Of a DNA stretch of 64,000 bases, positions 60,214 through 64,000 are shown piece after piece. The translations under genes were made by a program, and so were the position numbers. The DNA is from DAISVY01 sp036826635 (GTDB lineage Bacteria; Zixibacteria; MSB-5A5; GN15; FEB-12): contig DAISVY010000008.1 in NCBI GenBank assembly GCA_036826635.1, forward strand, positions 124,001-188,000. The letters are read 5' to 3'. Positions within the stretch are counted from its first letter, which is position 1, and each line of letters opens with the position of its first letter. Under the pieces are notes generated by a model. The model was not told where the DNA came from and searched no databases. It was given only the letters and a program-made list of their open reading frames with translations.

Positions 60214-60241
60214 AATATAGAGGTGACCTTATGCCTGTCAA
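60214..60241 (-). promoter_or_regulatory. promoter for tRNA-Thr, tuf2 and the sec-rpl-rpo run
   Basis: On the minus strand a perfect TTGACA (60241-60236) and TATATT (60219-60214) with 16 bases between. The start would be near 60206, about 73 bases before tRNA-Thr. It is the best promoter seen in the window. Confidence 0.7.
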
Positions 60242-60353
60242 GCCCTTTTTCAGTCCCCACCCCCGATTTGAATATGCCGAAAAGAGCCAAACGAAAATGC
60301 TGAAATCGGCCCCTTACGACTATTTTTCGGCCCTGAAACCAATTTCCTGACTG

Positions 60354-60378
60354 TTTTTGTTCAATTTTAGAACAAAAA
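60354..60378. repeat. AT-rich 9-base inverted repeat
   Basis: TTTTTGTTC (60354-60362) and GAACAAAAA (60370-60378) face each other over 7 bases in the 298-base gap after the lipoprotein stop (60432). It could be a weak terminator for the lipoprotein gene (minus strand) or an operator. Confidence 0.4.
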
Positions 60379-60431
60379 GGCCAAAGCCAAAATCCGGAAA
60401 ATCGACATTTTACGGGCTCAATCGGGCCCAA

Positions 60432-61016
60432 TCAAGGGGTCTGACCCTCCAGCCGAGCCTTCAGTTGCTCAAGCGGCAAAACATCCCAGACCACGCGCTC
60501 GGAATCGGTGGTAAGGGTGTCAAGCGGGGCCAGACAGGGACGACCGAGACTATCATTAAAGTGTTGCGTGCCATACTTTTGGGGCTGACCACTAAATACC
60601 AGGTAGCGGTCCAGGCAAACCGCCGCCAGGTGCCGGGCCTGATCGTACCCTTTCTCGGCGGCGTTGGCGGCCAGATAATGAGCCAGCAGGCAGCATTCCG
60701 GTCCGGCCGACTGATCGGCCGACTGGAGAATCAGGGCGGCCCGGTACAGATCTACGGGCTCTCTTATAAGCGCTTGAGCAATAAGGGAATAAGTGGTCTC
60801 CCGGAAGGTTTTCAGGATATTTTCGCGCCGCTCGAGAGGAACGAGAGAATCGGCCATAAATCTTTCCTGCTCAGTGACCATTTCGGCCAACTGCGCTGAC
60901 ACCGGCGACTCTTTGCGGGCCAGTCGCTCCGGTTTGCGCTGAACACAGGAAGACACCGCGAGCAAACCACAAAGAATAAACAATAATAATAGTAAAGAAC
61001 GAGAGGTCAAATTCAT
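60432..61016 (-). CDS. lipoprotein of unknown function
   Basis: A 194-residue protein with a lipoprotein signal (L-L-A-V-S-S-C, lipidated C24). The mature part is mostly helical with a Q-K-Y-G-T-Q-H-F segment near residue 150 that resembles a motif in DUF6624-like proteins; I would not assign the family on this alone. It lies between tRNA-Gly and tRNA-Thr and has no functional neighbours. Confidence 0.78.
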   Translation of the reverse strand: MNLTSRSLLLLLFILCGLLAVSSCVQRKPERLARKESPVSAQLAEMVTEQERFMADSLVPLERRENILKTFRETTYSLIAQALIREPVDLYRAALILQSADQSAGPECCLLAHYLAANAAEKGYDQARHLAAVCLDRYLVFSGQPQKYGTQHFNDSLGRPCLAPLDTLTTDSERVVWDVLPLEQLKARLEGQTP

Positions 61017-61053
61017 ACCGAAAGGGGTTCCTTAGATCCCAAAAAGATGAAAA

Positions 61054-61126
61054 AGCGGGAGACGAGGCTCGAACTCGCGACCAACAGCTTGGAAGGCTGT
61101 GACTCTACCAACTGAGTTACTCCCGC
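61054..61126 (-). tRNA. tRNA-Gly, anticodon TCC
   Basis: A 73-base cloverleaf: acceptor GCGGGAG/CTCCCGC with discriminator T, anticodon stem ACAGC/GCTGT with loop CTTCCAA, T-arm GAGTTCGAGCC. No encoded CCA. Confidence 0.97.
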
Positions 61127-61197
61127 TTATCTATAAAAATGTAGTCAGGAAGCTACCCGGACACTCGACAATACGCAAGTGCTTTTTGCCACCACCG

Positions 61198-62067
61198 TCA
61201 CCGGGTTCGCCTGTACGGCGGCATCCCCCAGTGTAGCTTGCTGCGCAGCAACTCATAATATGAATTCTCCGGGAAAACGATAAACCGACTTCGAAAATCG
61301 GCCCGGGAAATTGTCACCGCCTCGTTACGATAGACCCTTACCCCGACCTGACCGTCGAGCGTGAGCAACGCCGTCCGCTGCTCGGTAAGCGCCCGGAGTT
61401 CGACCCTGTCCTCTCCCCTTATTATCATTGGACGAGTGGTCAGCGAGAAAGGCGATATGGGTGCGGCTATCATAGCATCCAGACCGGGATGTACAATCGG
61501 TCCGCCCACCGCCAGATTATAGGCGGTTGACCCGGTTGGCGTGCTGATAATCAAACCATCGGCGAGATAAGTGACGACCTCTTCATCGTTGACTTTCAGA
61601 CTCACCTCCAGAACGCGGCTAACCGGGCCGTTATCCAGCACCATGTCGTTGAGCGCAAAGGGGGCCGGCAACGGGGCGTGTCCCTCGACCTTAACCTGAA
61701 GCATCATTCGTTCTTCAACGTGGTAAGCCCCGGCCGCAACCGCTTCCAGAGTTGGCATCAATCTCTCGGGCGTCTGCTGGGCGAGAAAACCGAGCGACCC
61801 GAGATTCACACCGAGGACCGGCGTACCCAGCGAGCCAACGGCACGTACCGCCGCCAGAATAGTACCATCACCGCCCATGGTAATCAAAACATCCACCTGA
61901 GCGGCGAGTTCACTTCGGGGCACGAAGGTGGCTTTCCGGGATACGGCCGGTTCAAGTTCGTCGCAAAGAATGACCTGATGACCGGTCTGAGCCGCCCAGT
62001 CCATGACGACATTGATGCTCTCTCCGGCACCTATTCGTTTGAGATTGGCGATCAGTCCGAAACGCAT
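61198..62067 (-). CDS. nadK: NAD kinase
   Basis: A 289-residue protein with M-G-G-D-G-T-I (catalytic D67), the later A-L-N-D-M-V-L and D-G-L-I-I-S-T-P-T-G-S-T-A-Y. It phosphorylates NAD to NADP. It starts 28 bases after the dxs stop, so both are likely cotranscribed; NADPH feeds the isoprenoid pathway begun by Dxs. Confidence 0.96.
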   Translation of the reverse strand: MRFGLIANLKRIGAGESINVVMDWAAQTGHQVILCDELEPAVSRKATFVPRSELAAQVDVLITMGGDGTILAAVRAVGSLGTPVLGVNLGSLGFLAQQTPERLMPTLEAVAAGAYHVEERMMLQVKVEGHAPLPAPFALNDMVLDNGPVSRVLEVSLKVNDEEVVTYLADGLIISTPTGSTAYNLAVGGPIVHPGLDAMIAAPISPFSLTTRPMIIRGEDRVELRALTEQRTALLTLDGQVGVRVYRNEAVTISRADFRSRFIVFPENSYYELLRSKLHWGMPPYRRTR

Positions 62068-62095
62068 GCGCAGATACTCCGCGTTGTCTTATTTT

Positions 62096-64000
62096 CTATT
62101 CCGAACCGGTATTAGTCGCCGGGATATCGCTGTCAACGGATTTCTGGTGATCATCGTGACGCTCCAAAACGAGTTTCTGAAGCAAACCACCGTTGTGTGC
62201 AGTTTTCTGATCCCGGGACGAACCGTCCACCAACGGCGACAGCACTTTGATAAGACCGGCCGTGTCGAGTTCGGTTTCGCGCAGCAGTTCCTTGCGCTCG
62301 CCATGCATCACGAAACGGTCCGGCAGGCCCAGCGATCTAAATTTTCCGTTGAACCCTTTTTCCAACAGATAAGCGGCCACCGCTTGCCCAAAACCGCCGC
62401 GCATAACCCCTTCCTCAACCGTCACGATCACCTCGGCCTCACGGCGTACTTTTTCCAGGATCGTAAAGTCGAACGGTTTGACAAACCGAGCGTTAACCAC
62501 GCCGACCCGGATCCGATCTTCGGCCAGCTTACCTGCGGCTTCAAGCGACGGCACTACCATAGACCCCACGGCCAGCACTACCACCGGCGAAGGATCGGTA
62601 AGCCATTCCCATGTCCCCCAGTCAATCGGAGGGATATCATCCGTCATCGGCCCCGGCACGGGAGCGCGCGGATAACGAATAGCCGTAATACCCGACAGCT
62701 CATTGTCGGCCGTGTAGTGCAGCATCGCCCGCAGTTCATTACCGTCTTTGGGGGCGGCAATAGTCACGTTGGGCACACTCGAAAGATAGGCCAGATCGAA
62801 AGCACCATGGTGAGTCGGACCATCACTGCCAACCAGCCCGGCACGATCCATGCAAACGACTACCGGAAGGTTCTGGATAGCCATATCGTGGATCACCTGG
62901 TCATAGGCCCGTTGCATAAAAGTCGAGTAAACGGCCAGGTACGGACGGATACCGTCGACCGCAGTCGCGGCGGCAAAACAACCGGCGTGACCTTCGGCAA
63001 TCCCCACATCAAAGAAACGGTCGGGAAAACGCCCGGCAAAAGCATCGAGGCCCGTACCGGAAGACATGGCCGCCGTAATGGCAATGATCTTATCGTTTTT
63101 CTGACCCAGCTCCACCATAGTCTGGCCGAACACCTTGGTGTAGGCGGGAAGAGTGGCACCCGACGGGGCCGTCCGACCGGTCACCTTGTCGAACTTCCCG
63201 ATCCCGTGAAACTTGAAAGCGTTTTCCTCGGACGGCGGGTAGCCCTTACCCTTCACGGTTGCCACATGGAGCAAAATCGGCCCGGTTATATTCTGAAGAT
63301 CCTTCAGCGTTTTTATCAACAACGGAATGTCATGCCCGTCGATAGGTCCCAGATATCTGAACCCCAGCTTCTCGAATAATATCCCCGGAACAAGAAAACC
63401 TTTGATGGAATTTTCCAGACCTTTGATCGTTTCTCTTATCTTGTCGCGACGTTTGAACTTGCCGGTGAGTTCCCACACTTCCTTGCGCAATTTGTTGAAC
63501 TTCTCGTCGGCCATGATGCTGGTGAGATACTTGGAAAGAGCCCCCACGTTCTTGGAAATGGACCAGGTGTTGTCGTTCAGGACAACTATCATGTCCTTTT
63601 TAAGCGACCCGGCGTTGTTGAGTCCTTCAAAAGACAACCCGCCGGTCATGGCCCCATCGCCGATCACGGCGATAACACGATAATCATCGCCGTTCAGATC
63701 GCGGGCCGTAGCCAACCCCAACGCCACGGAGATCGAAGTGGAAGCATGCCCGGCCCCGAAAGCATCGTATTCGGATTCCGCCCGTCGGCAATAACCGGCC
63801 AGTCCCCCGTAGCGCCGCAGAGTGTGAAACTGAGCGCGACGACCGGTCAGGAGCTTGTGAGCGTAAGTCTGGTGACTGACATCATAGACTATTCTGTCCC
63901 TGGGGGCATCAAAAACGTAGTGCATGGCCACCGTAAGCTCAACCGCTCCGAGACTGGACGCCAGATGACCGCCGGTACCGGAAACAACCGCGATAATCTC
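62096..64000 (-). CDS. dxs: 1-deoxy-D-xylulose-5-phosphate synthase, 5' end beyond the window
   Basis: The frame is open to the window edge; the visible 634 residues begin E-I-I-A-V-V-S-G-T-G-G-H-L-A-S-S-L-G, the early Dxs sequence, so only the first few dozen residues are missing. It has D-V-S-H-Q-T-Y-A-H-K, the thiamine-diphosphate motif G-D-G-A-M-T-G-G, and the transketolase pyrimidine and C-terminal domains. It makes DXP from pyruvate and glyceraldehyde 3-phosphate, the first step of the MEP isoprenoid pathway. Confidence 0.97.
   Translation of the reverse strand, partial: EIIAVVSGTGGHLASSLGAVELTVAMHYVFDAPRDRIVYDVSHQTYAHKLLTGRRAQFHTLRRYGGLAGYCRRAESEYDAFGAGHASTSISVALGLATARDLNGDDYRVIAVIGDGAMTGGLSFEGLNNAGSLKKDMIVVLNDNTWSISKNVGALSKYLTSIMADEKFNKLRKEVWELTGKFKRRDKIRETIKGLENSIKGFLVPGILFEKLGFRYLGPIDGHDIPLLIKTLKDLQNITGPILLHVATVKGKGYPPSEENAFKFHGIGKFDKVTGRTAPSGATLPAYTKVFGQTMVELGQKNDKIIAITAAMSSGTGLDAFAGRFPDRFFDVGIAEGHAGCFAAATAVDGIRPYLAVYSTFMQRAYDQVIHDMAIQNLPVVVCMDRAGLVGSDGPTHHGAFDLAYLSSVPNVTIAAPKDGNELRAMLHYTADNELSGITAIRYPRAPVPGPMTDDIPPIDWGTWEWLTDPSPVVVLAVGSMVVPSLEAAGKLAEDRIRVGVVNARFVKPFDFTILEKVRREAEVIVTVEEGVMRGGFGQAVAAYLLEKGFNGKFRSLGLPDRFVMHGERKELLRETELDTAGLIKVLSPLVDGSSRDQKTAHNGGLLQKLVLERHDDHQKSVDSDIPATNTGSE

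Overview
The window reads as a chromosomal segment of a Gram-negative-type (diderm) bacterium of moderate GC content. Diderm structure is supported by several predicted outer-membrane barrels, two of which share the PorV/FadL-like N-terminal motif G-A-R-A-x-G-x-G-G-A ... W-N-P-A-G-L, and by lipoproteins with lipoboxes. The mix of PorV-like barrels, PEGA/FN3 envelope proteins, a GH57 glycosidase and zinc-binding (C+) forms of S4, S14, L33 and L36 is compatible with an uncultured FCB-type lineage (for example Zixibacteria-like). That placement is inference; no 16S gene is present.

Layout. 1-9 kb: 3' part of uppP, a small barrel protein, a Na+-dependent (NSS) transporter on the plus strand, an SbcD-type nuclease, a sigma-54 response regulator, and a three-gene envelope cluster (membrane protein, FN3 lipoprotein, PEGA protein). 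9-20.7 kb: an orphan sugar transferase, a PorV-like barrel, an operon-like run of FadL-like barrel, TPR protein, GH57 glycosidase and DUF4870-like protein, then on the plus strand a secreted aspartic-protease-like PDZ protein and an ABC-F ATPase. 20.7-26.7 kb: a minus-strand run of plsY, gpsA, merR-like, GT2, surE, a LOG-like protein, acylphosphatase and apt, with three tRNA genes (Pro-GGG, Pro-CGG, Arg-CCT) among them.

26.9-60.1 kb is one minus-strand translation/transcription block of about 33 kb. In transcription order it is tRNA-Thr, tuf2, rpmG, tRNA-Trp, secE, nusG, rplK, rplA, rplJ, rplL, rpoB, rpoC, rpsL, rpsG, fusA, tuf1, then the complete S10, spc and alpha operons with secY, adk, map, infA and rpmJ, ending at rplQ with a strong intrinsic terminator. 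Recognisable promoters precede tRNA-Thr/tuf2 and rpsL, and there are candidate RNA switches or attenuators before rpoB, fusA and rplA. 60.1-64 kb holds a lipoprotein, tRNA-Gly, nadK and a 5'-truncated dxs.

The most unusual observation is that the rplV (L22) gene encodes an N-terminal domain that aligns clearly with ribosomal protein S19, in addition to the intact rpsS gene directly upstream. This looks like a duplicated, diverged S19 fused to a large-subunit protein. L22 and S3 also carry long low-complexity basic or charged C-terminal tails. The second most interesting signal is the rpoB leader, where two mutually exclusive helices compete and one strand can also pair with the rpoB Shine-Dalgarno sequence.
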